A stretch of 26,368 bases of DNA, from the NCBI GenBank assembly GCA_018661145.1, contig JABJIU010000245.1:1-26368 (forward strand). The letters run 5' to 3'. Of the stretch, positions 7,342-14,944 are shown piece after piece (position 1 is the stretch's first letter; each line of letters begins with the position of its first letter). Position numbers and translations under genes: made by a program. Origin of the DNA: Pseudomonadota bacterium. Lineage in GTDB: Bacteria > Pseudomonadota > Gammaproteobacteria > Arenicellales > UBA868. Below the pieces are notes generated by a model, which saw nothing but the letters and a program-made list of their open reading frames with translations, had not been told where the DNA came from and ran no database searches.

Positions 7342-8904
7342 ATGAAATCAAACTCCCACGGGGCGCTGCCCCTTTTGTTATCCCTCGGCATCGCGCTCGG
7401 GGTGGACCGTGCCACTGCGGCGGAAGATATCGTCTACACCGTGCAAACTGGAGATACGCTCTGCGAGATTGCAGAAGTTTTTGACGTCACCTGCGCCACG
7501 CTGATGGAAGCCAATAGCCTCAGCGCCGATTCCCTAATTTACCCAGGCCAGGTGCTCACGGTAATGGCGGTGAGGGAGGTGCCCGAATCGGAAAACGCAT
7601 CAGAATCAGCGGCTGGCGGGACTGAAGAAAACAGTGAAATCGTTGCGACCGGCGTTTCTGAAGCCAATTCTCCTGATGCCGAGAATCGGAAAACAGATCT
7701 GCTCTCGGTGTACCAGATGGCCAGGGCACAGGATCCGGTCTTCGCCGCCCAAAGTTATCGCTACCAGGCAGCCCTTGAGGTCGTACCCAAATCGAAAGCA
7801 GCCCTCCGGCCACAATTGAGCGCGAGCGGTAGTCACAGCGAAGCAACCTCTGACGCTACCACAGCGACCCGCGCATCGATTTCGCTCTCGCAGTCGCTCT
7901 ACAACAAGAGCAACCGGATTTCTGTCGCCCAGGCGGGTCAGCAGGCTAACCAGGCCGAACTTCAGTTCGTGATCGCATCAGCAAATCTTGTCAATCGTGT
8001 AGTCAACGCCTATTTTTCGGTCCTCGCGGCCCGAGACAACGTCGGGCTCTCCCGTCGAAACGAACGCGCTATTGGCCGGCAGTTGGAACTCGCCCAGGAA
8101 CGTCTTGAGGTGGGACTCGGTACGCGAACCGATTTATTCGACGCCCGCGCAAGATTTGAGAAAGCCGTAGCGGACACGATCGAGGCCGAAAAACTCCTCG
8201 ACGATTCCCGGCAAACACTAATCGCGCTCGTCGGGGAGGAGGTCGGTGATCTGCAGCCTCTGCCCGATTCCGTCGCGCTCGGTATGCCTCTTCCGGACGA
8301 CAGCGAGGCCTGGGTCGTTGAGGCATTGAAAAACAACCCCGACCTTAAAGTGAAGTCCCTCAACATTTCACTTTCAGACCTGGAAATCGACCGACAAAAA
8401 GCGCAGCGGCTACCGAGTGTGGGTTTGAAACTGTCGGGAAATTATTCAGACACCTATACCGGCGATGATACTAATGCCCGGATGATGTTTTCTGTAGATA
8501 TTCCTTTCTATCAGGGTGGCTTGGTTGATTCGCGTGTTAGAGAGGCAGCAGAGAATCTGAACGCGGCGCGCTATGACCACGAAGCTGCTATTCGTGAACT
8601 GCGCCGTGACACGCGACAGACTTTCCTCGGCATTAAGAGTCGTCTGCGTCGGATCGATGCGCTGGCCGAAGCCGTCCGTGCAGGGGAAAACGCTTTACTC
8701 GCAAAAGAAGAAAGTTTTTCTGCCGGCCTCACCACAAACATTGAGGTGCTCGATGCTCAGCGAGACCTCTTCCAAGCAGAGCGAGACTATCTAAAGGAGC
8801 GCTATGACTACATCAGGAAGATGCTCGAACTTGAGGAACTTGCGGGCACCCTCGATGAAGAGGATGTTCGCCGGGTAAACACGCTCCTAGCAAAGACCGA
8901 CTAG
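7342..8904 (+). CDS. LysM-domain TolC-family outer membrane channel
   Basis: 520 residues. A signal peptide (about 1-27, ending ATAA) is followed by a LysM peptidoglycan-binding domain at residues 31-74 (YTVQTGDTLCEIAEVF ... YPGQVLTV) with two cysteines (41 and 51). Next comes an acidic Ser/Glu-rich linker (about 75-118), then a TolC/OEP domain from about 120 to 505 (start LLSVYQMARAQDPVFAAQ). The TolC part shows its two internal repeats, each with the typical GLGTRTDLFDARARFEKA / GLTTNIEVLDAQRDLFQAERDY helix motifs. TolC channels dock with RND, MFS or type I export pumps as trimers. Most lack LysM, so this version may be tethered to the cell wall. The stop codon overlaps that of the convergent gene (shared CTAG). 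Confidence 0.93.
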   Translation: MKSNSHGALPLLLSLGIALGVDRATAAEDIVYTVQTGDTLCEIAEVFDVTCATLMEANSLSADSLIYPGQVLTVMAVREVPESENASESAAGGTEENSEIVATGVSEANSPDAENRKTDLLSVYQMARAQDPVFAAQSYRYQAALEVVPKSKAALRPQLSASGSHSEATSDATTATRASISLSQSLYNKSNRISVAQAGQQANQAELQFVIASANLVNRVVNAYFSVLAARDNVGLSRRNERAIGRQLELAQERLEVGLGTRTDLFDARARFEKAVADTIEAEKLLDDSRQTLIALVGEEVGDLQPLPDSVALGMPLPDDSEAWVVEALKNNPDLKVKSLNISLSDLEIDRQKAQRLPSVGLKLSGNYSDTYTGDDTNARMMFSVDIPFYQGGLVDSRVREAAENLNAARYDHEAAIRELRRDTRQTFLGIKSRLRRIDALAEAVRAGENALLAKEESFSAGLTTNIEVLDAQRDLFQAERDYLKERYDYIRKMLELEELAGTLDEEDVRRVNTLLAKTD

Positions 8905-9767
8905 CCGGAACCCGGCGGCCGCAACGCGAACACGATGCGGCGCTCTCCGAGTACGGTGCTGAAGCGTGCCGTTAGCCGACCTACCCCTTCCAGTACAACG
9001 GCAGACCCTACCGAACCCAGCGACACGAGATCCCCTGCACGAAGCGTTCTCCCGCGCGCTGCGAGCAGTTCTTGCAATTCAGTCACCGCACTCAGGGGTT
9101 CCCGGTTTCGCAACAACCCATAGCCATTAGTCAGTATTTCTCCCCCGCGATCAGCGAGGCCGGCCTCCATGGGGCTGCTCAAGAATCCGACACCGCCAGC
9201 TTCGGAAATTGGCCAAGGCGCTCCCAGAACCAGGTAGCGAGCTCCCGCATTCACCACGGTTAGCGCAGCCCAGAGATCCTGCTGTTCTTCCCTAAGCAAC
9301 CGGTCACGCACGAGCACGGCCGGGATAAGTTCAGAGAAATATCCATGGATTGAGGGCGCTGGGCCGACACCGCCAACCGCCCCACCTCGCACACGAAGCA
9401 ACCAACCCAGCTGTGCAGATTGCTCCGAACCCATTGCCCCATACAGAGTAGCGCCGCTGGAGGTGAACATATTTTCAAGAACGGGCGCGACTACCGTCTG
9501 CCCATCTCCCGCCAGCTCACAAAGAAACCCGGCTACCCCGCCGTAATCCGGCGCCAGTTTCATCAGCAGTAAATCCTGAACCTCAATCGCGACGCTAGCA
9601 TTGAGCTCCGGAAGCAACGTCGTCATTTTCTGGCGCGCTGTGAAAGACTCAATAGCCTGTTCAAGTGCCTCCTGACCAGCATCAGCACCAGCTATTGATG
9701 TCGCCCCAAGGAACAAAACCCCAAAAAAAAGAAACGTCCCGGCGAGGCAGCTCATCCGGCATCGCAT
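8901..9767 (-). CDS. Exported FAH/MhpD hydratase-like protein, probably non-catalytic
   Basis: About 288 residues from ATG at 9765-9767. I prefer this start because it gives a proper signal peptide: MRCRM, hydrophobic core CLAGTFLFFGVLFLGATSIAGA, cleavage near GADA. A GTG four codons earlier (9777-9779) lies inside a palindrome. The mature part resembles the 2-keto-4-pentenoate hydratase/fumarylacetoacetate hydrolase fold: GYGLLRNREPLSAVTELQELL followed by LAARGRTLRAGDLVSLGSVGS matches the usual C-terminal G-PL-A-L-L--G--L-AGD--G pattern, and PSIHGYFSELIPAVLVRDR matches the centre. The Glu metal ligands expected in the E-E-IAF and PA-E-VD-R segments appear replaced (QLGWLLRVRGG; PAVLVRDR). 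A periplasmic, binding-only role is inference. Confidence 0.6.
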   Translation of the reverse strand: MRCRMSCLAGTFLFFGVLFLGATSIAGADAGQEALEQAIESFTARQKMTTLLPELNASVAIEVQDLLLMKLAPDYGGVAGFLCELAGDGQTVVAPVLENMFTSSGATLYGAMGSEQSAQLGWLLRVRGGAVGGVGPAPSIHGYFSELIPAVLVRDRLLREEQQDLWAALTVVNAGARYLVLGAPWPISEAGGVGFLSSPMEAGLADRGGEILTNGYGLLRNREPLSAVTELQELLAARGRTLRAGDLVSLGSVGSAVVLEGVGRLTARFSTVLGERRIVFALRPPGSG

Positions 9768-9770
9768 TAT

Positions 9771-9782
9771 CGTGTGCACACG
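9771..9782. promoter_or_regulatory. 12-bp perfect palindrome between divergent genes, candidate operator
   Basis: CGTGTGCACACG lies between the start of the exported hydratase-like gene (minus) and the helix-turn-helix gene (plus). The adjacent DNA-binding protein could bind it; this is inference from position and symmetry only. Confidence 0.4.
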
Positions 9783-9812
9783 CTCTTGACCTTCAACGTG
9801 GATACTGCCACC

Positions 9813-10361
9813 ATGGCGTCAATCGCACAGCCTAGCATCAAGTGCCGTGCCACGATACTCCTCCCTGGATTCCAACTGGTGACAGAACCCTCCAGAACAT
9901 CCGGTAGCCGAATTACGATCACGGAAGCCGGTCGGTTGTTTGGAATATCCACGAACACAATTCGTAGAAGGGTGAAGAATGGCCACCTGACACCATTCCA
10001 ACGCCATCAGCCCGGAGGTCGTCCGCGCTATGTTTTTGATGTAAATGATCTCGTTCGCGTTTTTGGAGAGCCACAGACCCAATTGGGGGATACATCTCAG
10101 GGTAGTGACAGCGGCATGCCACGGAACGTTCCAATAGAAGAAAATACTGAAAATCAGGAGATTTTTGATCAACTCAACTCATTCCATCAACTTGAAAGAG
10201 ACCTTGCTGCCTTGAAAGCCAGATTCGAAGCCCAAAGCCGTCATCTTGAAGACCTGCAGCGATTGCTGACTCCGCGACTTGAGGCACCCCAGCCCGTAGG
10301 CCATCGGGCTGCCCAATATCTCGGAAAGCTCACCAGAGCCTTCAAAGGAGAAAACCGATAA
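9813..10361 (+). CDS. Helix-turn-helix (MerR/excisionase-like) coiled-coil protein
   Basis: 182 residues from ATG 9813. The open frame runs back to GTG 9774, but that start would overlap the divergent gene; GTG 9879 is a further alternative. A winged helix-turn-helix is clear: ITITEAGRLFGISTNTIRRRVKNGHL, then wing GGRPRYVFDVNDLVRVFG. It is followed by a polar linker and a predicted coiled coil (EIFDQLNSFHQLERDLAALKARFEAQSRHLEDLQRLL), then a basic tail. The architecture suggests a dimeric DNA-binding protein, either a regulator or a partition/plasmid-type factor. Its stop overlaps the mlaA start (TAATG), so the two are translationally coupled. No known regulator of mlaA is recognised. Confidence 0.8.
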   Translation: MASIAQPSIKCRATILLPGFQLVTEPSRTSGSRITITEAGRLFGISTNTIRRRVKNGHLTPFQRHQPGGRPRYVFDVNDLVRVFGEPQTQLGDTSQGSDSGMPRNVPIEENTENQEIFDQLNSFHQLERDLAALKARFEAQSRHLEDLQRLLTPRLEAPQPVGHRAAQYLGKLTRAFKGENR

Positions 10362-11119
10362 TGCCTGTACTGCCTTTCATCCGGAACTGGCCACGGCTTG
10401 CAGGAGCGTTTTTGAGCGCACTGATATTGTTCGCCACCCCCATAGGTGCCGGAGCCGATACTGCGAATGACCCGCTGCAACCTTTTAACCGGGCAATGTT
10501 TGCGTTCAATGATGTCGTCGACCGGGCCCTGATCCGCCCACTGGCGGTCGGCTACCGGGCGGTACTCCCACAGCAGATTCGCGATGGAGTTAATAATTTT
10601 TTCGATAATCTTCGGGCGCCCACCACGCTCATAAATGACGTTCTTCAAGGGAAGCCCAAGCGCGCCCAGGACACGGTCAACCGGTTTTTGGTCAATAGCA
10701 CGATCGGCCTGCTGGGTTTTGTCGACATTGCCTCCAGACTCGGGTTTCCAGACCACGAAGAGGACTACGGACAGACATTGGCGGTCTGGGGGGTTCCTGC
10801 AGGGCCCTATCTAGTGTTGCCGCTTTTAGGTCCAAGCACAGCCAGGGATGCGCTGGGCCGGGTGCCAGAATTTTATATCGCCGACCCACTTTGGCAGCCC
10901 GATGAAGCAGCGGTGACAGTCGCCCGCTTTGGGCTTCGCGCGGTTGATATCCGCTCGCGACTGCTCGATTTCGATCGAATCGTTCAGATGCAGGTCGATC
11001 CTTATCTTTTCTTCCGGGAGGTTTATCTCCAAAACCGCCAGCGCGCTATCATGGACGGAGTAAGGCCCGATAGCGCGGGAAAATCTGAAGGTCTAGAGCA
11101 ACAACTGCTCGAAGACTGA
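10361..11119 (+). CDS. mlaA: MlaA/VacJ-family outer-membrane lipid asymmetry protein
   Basis: 252 residues. Signal peptide (about 1-32, ALILFATPIGAGA), then the MlaA domain: NDPLQPFNRAMFAFNDVVDRALIRPLAVGYRAVLP, LINDVLQGKPKRAQDTVNRFLVNSTIGLLGFVDIAS, DYGQTLAVWGVPAGPYLVLPLLGPSTARD, and the terminal DPYLFFREVYLQNR. MlaA removes mislocalised phospholipid from the outer leaflet and passes it to MlaC. The E. coli protein is a lipoprotein; here no lipobox cysteine is present, so membrane attachment would rely on the donut-shaped membrane domain itself. The rest of the Mla pathway is not in the window. Confidence 0.93.
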   Translation: MPVLPFIRNWPRLAGAFLSALILFATPIGAGADTANDPLQPFNRAMFAFNDVVDRALIRPLAVGYRAVLPQQIRDGVNNFFDNLRAPTTLINDVLQGKPKRAQDTVNRFLVNSTIGLLGFVDIASRLGFPDHEEDYGQTLAVWGVPAGPYLVLPLLGPSTARDALGRVPEFYIADPLWQPDEAAVTVARFGLRAVDIRSRLLDFDRIVQMQVDPYLFFREVYLQNRQRAIMDGVRPDSAGKSEGLEQQLLED

Positions 11120-11138
11120 TCAAAAGGAATGCGTACGG

Positions 11139-11975
11139 GTGGCGACCTGGGCCATAGGAGACGTTCAGGGATGTCTGAGTTCATTGACTCAACTCCTAGA
11201 CAAGATAGCCTTCAGGCCGGAGACTGATGAGCTCTGGATGGTGGGCGATCTAGTAGGCCGTGGTCCGGACCCGTGCGGCGTCCTGGACCTTCTGATTTCC
11301 TTGGAAGGGTGCGTGGTCTGTGTTCTTGGAAACCATGATCTTCACCTCCTTTCGGCAAGTTTCGGGCTGCAGCAGGTTAAAGCTGAAGATAATCTTTTAC
11401 CCGTCCTGCAACACCCCGGCCGGGCAAAATATATAAACTTTCTTTTAAAACAACCACTTATACACTTTTCGGCCGACATCAACTGGGTCATGGCGCACGC
11501 CGGCGTTTATCCATGGTGGTCGCTATCCGAAAGTGTCAAACATGCTGGGGAGGTGTCCTTGGTACTCAAGGGGCGAAACCCGGAGAGTTTTCTCGAGCAC
11601 ATGTACGGAGACCACCCCGTGAACTGGGATCCCAAACTTTCGGGCGAGGACCGCTTGCGGTTTATCACCAATGTGTTTACCCGGATGCGCTTGTGTGATG
11701 AAAGGGGCCGGCTTGATCTCAAGCACAAGTCTAGCCCCGCTAGCGCGCCCGTTGGTTTTCTACCCTGGTTTGATTATGAAAATCGTGGGCTCGCTGACAC
11801 GCGGGTCGTTTTCGGCCATTGGTCCACACTCGGCCTTGTCCAAAAACCGCGCTACCTAGGTCTTGATTCGGGCTGTATCTGGGGGGGGCGCTTAAGTGCT
11901 GTACACCTTGAGTCAGAACACGTTAACATCATCTCGGTGCCCTGTGGGCCCACCGCAACTATCGAACCCGCATGA
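11139..11975 (+). CDS. apaH: Bis(5'-nucleosyl)-tetraphosphatase, symmetrical
   Basis: 278 residues. Metallophosphoesterase motifs are in order: GDVQGC (residues 7-12; Gln in place of the general His, as in several ApaH proteins), GDLVGRGPDP, and LGNHDLHLL. Later family motifs MAHAGVYPWW and VFGHWSTLG are also present. It hydrolyses Ap4A to two ADP and, in other bacteria, removes Np4 caps from RNA. The start is GTG, supported by AAAAGGAA upstream. Its end overlaps apaG by four bases (ATGA), so the two are translationally coupled. Confidence 0.95.
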   Translation: MATWAIGDVQGCLSSLTQLLDKIAFRPETDELWMVGDLVGRGPDPCGVLDLLISLEGCVVCVLGNHDLHLLSASFGLQQVKAEDNLLPVLQHPGRAKYINFLLKQPLIHFSADINWVMAHAGVYPWWSLSESVKHAGEVSLVLKGRNPESFLEHMYGDHPVNWDPKLSGEDRLRFITNVFTRMRLCDERGRLDLKHKSSPASAPVGFLPWFDYENRGLADTRVVFGHWSTLGLVQKPRYLGLDSGCIWGGRLSAVHLESEHVNIISVPCGPTATIEPA

Positions 11976-12349
11976 ATAACGCTTACGAAATCGACATTGA
12001 GATTGAGACCTCCTACATGGCGGAGCACTCCGAACCTGATGAAGACCGCTACGTTTTTGCCTATACGATTACGCTCGTTAATCGAGGCTCGGTTGCGGCG
12101 AAACTGCTTTCGCGACGATGGATCATTACTGACTCGGACAACCGAACGGAAGAGGTGGAAGGCGAAGGCGTCGTCGGGGAACAGCCCACCCTCAAACCGG
12201 GCGAGGGATTCCGTTATACATCAGGTGCCGTAATCGAAACCCCGGTAGGCACGATGCACGGCTCCTACAAGATGCTGGCGGAGGACGGAGAGACGTTTGA
12301 TACAGATATCCCCGAGTTTGTTCTTTCCGCACCCAGGGTATTACACTAA
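11972..12349 (+). CDS. apaG: ApaG domain protein
   Basis: 125 residues, the normal length. Shows the immunoglobulin-like ApaG pattern: Y-FAYTITLVNRGSVAAKLLSRRWIITDSD, the glycine loop EGEGVVGEQPTLKPGEGFRYTSG, and GTMHGSYKM. In E. coli apaG precedes apaH after rsmA; here it follows apaH, with no rsmA or pdxA. Precise function unknown in bacteria. Confidence 0.95.
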   Translation: MNNAYEIDIEIETSYMAEHSEPDEDRYVFAYTITLVNRGSVAAKLLSRRWIITDSDNRTEEVEGEGVVGEQPTLKPGEGFRYTSGAVIETPVGTMHGSYKMLAEDGETFDTDIPEFVLSAPRVLH

Positions 12350-12382
12350 AACTATATAAATAATTGATTTATATAGTTTTTT
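12349..12382. terminator. Bidirectional AT-rich hairpin terminator between apaG and gyrB
   Basis: A perfect 13-bp inverted repeat (12349-12361 with 12367-12379, loop AATTG) is followed on the plus strand by a T-run (12377-12382). On the minus strand the mirrored A/T tract gives the same form. It touches both stop codons (apaG TAA 12347-12349, gyrB TAA 12381-12383). The stem is mostly A:T, so it is weaker than a GC stem. Confidence 0.75.
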
Positions 12383-14798
12383 AAACATCCAGGTTGCTGA
12401 CAGCAAACGCATTACGTTGAATAAAGTCCCGCCGGGGTGCAACCTCTTCCCCCATTAATACCGTGAAGATCTCGTCCGCTCCCACAGCATCTTCGATCTG
12501 AACCTGCGACAGGCGCCGCTGCTCGGCGTCCATCGTAGTCTCCCAGAGCTGTTCCGGGTTCATCTCGCCGAGGCCTTTGTATCTCTGAATATTGATCCCA
12601 CGGCGCGCCTCAGACATCAGCCATGACAACGCCTCTGTAAAGGTCTCCACTTGTTGCTCCCGTTGGCCGCGTTTTACAGTGGCCGCCTCACCGACTTCGG
12701 ACCGGAGTCGGTGACCCAGGGCAGTGAGAGAGGTGTATTCCGTCGACTCAAAGAAGTCCTTCAAAAACCGGCTCTGGCGATAGCGGCCGTGCCGTTCACT
12801 GTCAACGACCAGAGCCACTCCTTCGGTCTGATCATCCCAGCTCACACGGTAGGCAGCACCGCCAGTGTTTGCGTCGACATTGAGCACCTCACTCAGCACT
12901 TGAGCAAACGCATCGCGCTGGGAAGGTTGTGAAACCGCCGAAATCTCAAACTGCGGTTGCCCGGAGAGCGCCCAGAGCACTTCGGCCTGATAACGCCTCG
13001 CCATTCGTTGGATAGCGGTTTCCACTAAGAAATAGTCACTGCAGATACCCCGAAGCACGGTGCCAGAAAGCGGTTTAGCAGTATCGTGTTTCGGCACCAA
13101 TTCAGCGTCTTCAAGAGCCAGATCCAAAAGCATCCGGTGCAGCTCGTCATCATCCTTGACGTAAGTTTCCTTCTTTCCCGAAGTGAGTTTATAGAGCGGA
13201 GGTTGCGCGATATAAACGTGGCCGCGCTCGATCAGTTCAGGCATCTGGCGGTAGAAAAATGTCAAAAGCAGCGTACGTATATGGGATCCGTCGACATCTG
13301 CATCGGTCATGATGATGACCCGGTGATAGCGCAGGCGGCTGACATCAAAGTCATCAGTGCCGATTCCTGTCCCCAATGCGGTGATTAGCGTTCCAACCTC
13401 TTCCGACGCGAGCATCTTGTCAAAGCGTGCCTTCTCAACATTCAAGATCTTGCCTTTCAATGGAAGGATTGCCTGAAAACGCCTGTCCCGGGCCTGTTTC
13501 GCCGACCCGCCAGCGGAATCACCCTCGACCAGATAAATCTCACACAGGGCCGGATCTTTTTCCTGGCAATCAGCCAGTTTTCCGGGTAACCCGCCAATTT
13601 CGAGGGCGCTTTTGCGCCGGGTCATTTCCCGTGCCTTTCGAGCCGCATCGCGGGCGCGTGCTGAATCGACGATTTTCTCCATAATCCCGCGTGCTTCGCC
13701 AGGGTGCTCCAGCAGGAAAGTCCCGAGGTGATCATTGATCAGGGATTCAACAGGACCTCGGATATCGGAGGAGACAAGTTTGTCTTTAGTCTGAGAGGAA
13801 AACTTAGGATCCGGAACCTTGATCGACAGCACGGCCGTGAGGCCTTCTCGGCAATCCTCGCCGCGCAAACTAATTTTCGCCTTTTTGGCGAGTCCTGATC
13901 CCTCCATGTAACGGCCCATGGAACGCGTGATCGCTGACCGAAACCCTTCGAGATGGGTTCCACCATCGCGCTGGGGAATGTTGTTGGTGTAGCAGAAAAC
14001 GCTCTCCTGGTACGAGTCATTCCACTGAAGGGCTACCTCGACGATCACATCGTCACGCTCATCGCGGATGTAGCAGGTGGTCGGATGCAGAGCGCTCTTC
14101 TGGCGGTTGAGGTGGGCTACAAATGCCTCGATCCCGCCTTTGTACTCAAAAACATCTTCTGTATCGGCCCGCTCGTCGACTAACTTATTTCGCACCCCCG
14201 AGTTAAGGAAAGACAACTCTCGAAGTCGTTTAGCGAGAATATCGTGGTGCATCACTGGGTCTGAAAAGATCTCTGAATCCGGGCGAAAGTGCACCTCTGT
14301 GCCGGTTCGGTCGGTTTGTCCGACTATCGCTAAAGAGTCTTTAGCGATGCCTTTTTCAAATTCCTGTCGGAATATCTGACCCTCTCTATGGATGGTGAGT
14401 CTCAGATAGGAGGATAAGGCATTCACTACAGATACTCCGACGCCGTGTAGCCCTCCGGATACCTTGTATGAATTCTGGTCGAACTTACCGCCAGCGTGCA
14501 GTTGAGTCATGATTACCTCAGCTGCAGAGCGGCCCTCTTCTGCAATCAGTCCCGTCGGGATGCCGCGCCCATCGTCAATAACGCTGATGGTTTCGTCTGC
14601 GTGAATCGTGACGGTAACCTCGCTGCAAAACCCAGCCAAGGCCTCATCGATTGCGTTGTCGACAACCTCGAAAACCATATGGTGTAGGCCTGTGCCATCG
14701 TCGGTATCACCGATATACATACCTGGGCGCTTTCGCACCGCCTCAAGGCCTTTGAGCACCTTGATGCTGCTTTCATCATAGACAGGGGAATTCGCCAT
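12381..14798 (-). CDS. gyrB: DNA gyrase subunit B
   Basis: 805 residues, the length of gammaproteobacterial GyrB including the long insert in the C-terminal half, which separates it from the shorter ParE. GHKL ATPase motifs: EVVDNAIDEAL (catalytic Glu44, Asn48), DDGRGIPTG at 75-83, and SGGLHGVGVSVVNALS. TOPRIM motifs: VEGDSAGGSAKQARDR and DADVDGSHIRTLLLTFF. C-terminal QRYKGLGEMNPEQLWETTMD is conserved. With GyrA it introduces negative supercoils using ATP. The ATG is preceded by GGAG. It follows dnaN with parS sites, not recF, in the gap. Confidence 0.99.
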   Translation of the reverse strand: MANSPVYDESSIKVLKGLEAVRKRPGMYIGDTDDGTGLHHMVFEVVDNAIDEALAGFCSEVTVTIHADETISVIDDGRGIPTGLIAEEGRSAAEVIMTQLHAGGKFDQNSYKVSGGLHGVGVSVVNALSSYLRLTIHREGQIFRQEFEKGIAKDSLAIVGQTDRTGTEVHFRPDSEIFSDPVMHHDILAKRLRELSFLNSGVRNKLVDERADTEDVFEYKGGIEAFVAHLNRQKSALHPTTCYIRDERDDVIVEVALQWNDSYQESVFCYTNNIPQRDGGTHLEGFRSAITRSMGRYMEGSGLAKKAKISLRGEDCREGLTAVLSIKVPDPKFSSQTKDKLVSSDIRGPVESLINDHLGTFLLEHPGEARGIMEKIVDSARARDAARKAREMTRRKSALEIGGLPGKLADCQEKDPALCEIYLVEGDSAGGSAKQARDRRFQAILPLKGKILNVEKARFDKMLASEEVGTLITALGTGIGTDDFDVSRLRYHRVIIMTDADVDGSHIRTLLLTFFYRQMPELIERGHVYIAQPPLYKLTSGKKETYVKDDDELHRMLLDLALEDAELVPKHDTAKPLSGTVLRGICSDYFLVETAIQRMARRYQAEVLWALSGQPQFEISAVSQPSQRDAFAQVLSEVLNVDANTGGAAYRVSWDDQTEGVALVVDSERHGRYRQSRFLKDFFESTEYTSLTALGHRLRSEVGEAATVKRGQREQQVETFTEALSWLMSEARRGINIQRYKGLGEMNPEQLWETTMDAEQRRLSQVQIEDAVGADEIFTVLMGEEVAPRRDFIQRNAFAVSNLDV

Positions 14799-14822
14799 AA
14801 ATACTCCAAAACTGGGTCAATA

Positions 14823-14831
14823 ATTATACCA
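14823..14831 (-). promoter_or_regulatory. Extended -10 promoter of gyrB
   Basis: On the minus strand TGGTATAAT gives a TGn extended -10 with a perfect TATAAT (14823-14828). No good -35 is present. Transcription would begin near 14816, leaving about 18-20 nt that include the GGAG of gyrB. Confidence 0.55.
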
Positions 14832-14882
14832 TCGAGACCAGGTCATAATCCCGAGAAACGGCTATTTTTAGGGGTTTTTATA

Positions 14883-14896
14883 GTTCCACGTGGAAC
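14883..14896. other. parS centromere site 1
   Basis: GTTCCACGTGGAAC is a perfect 14-bp palindrome and the core of the chromosomal ParB site known from Pseudomonas (TGTTCCACGTGGAACA). The outer pair here is A/A rather than T/A. Confidence 0.88.
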
Positions 14897-14917
14897 AGTC
14901 CGCCTATGTTCTGGCTT

Positions 14918-14931
14918 GTTCCACGTGGAAC
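14918..14931. other. parS centromere site 2
   Basis: A second identical 14-bp palindrome, preceded by T, so it matches 15 of 16 positions of the Pseudomonas consensus. Centre-to-centre distance from site 1 is 35 bp. It begins 14 bp downstream of the dnaN stop codon, reading on the minus strand. Confidence 0.88.
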
Positions 14932-14944
14932 GTCTTAAGAATGC

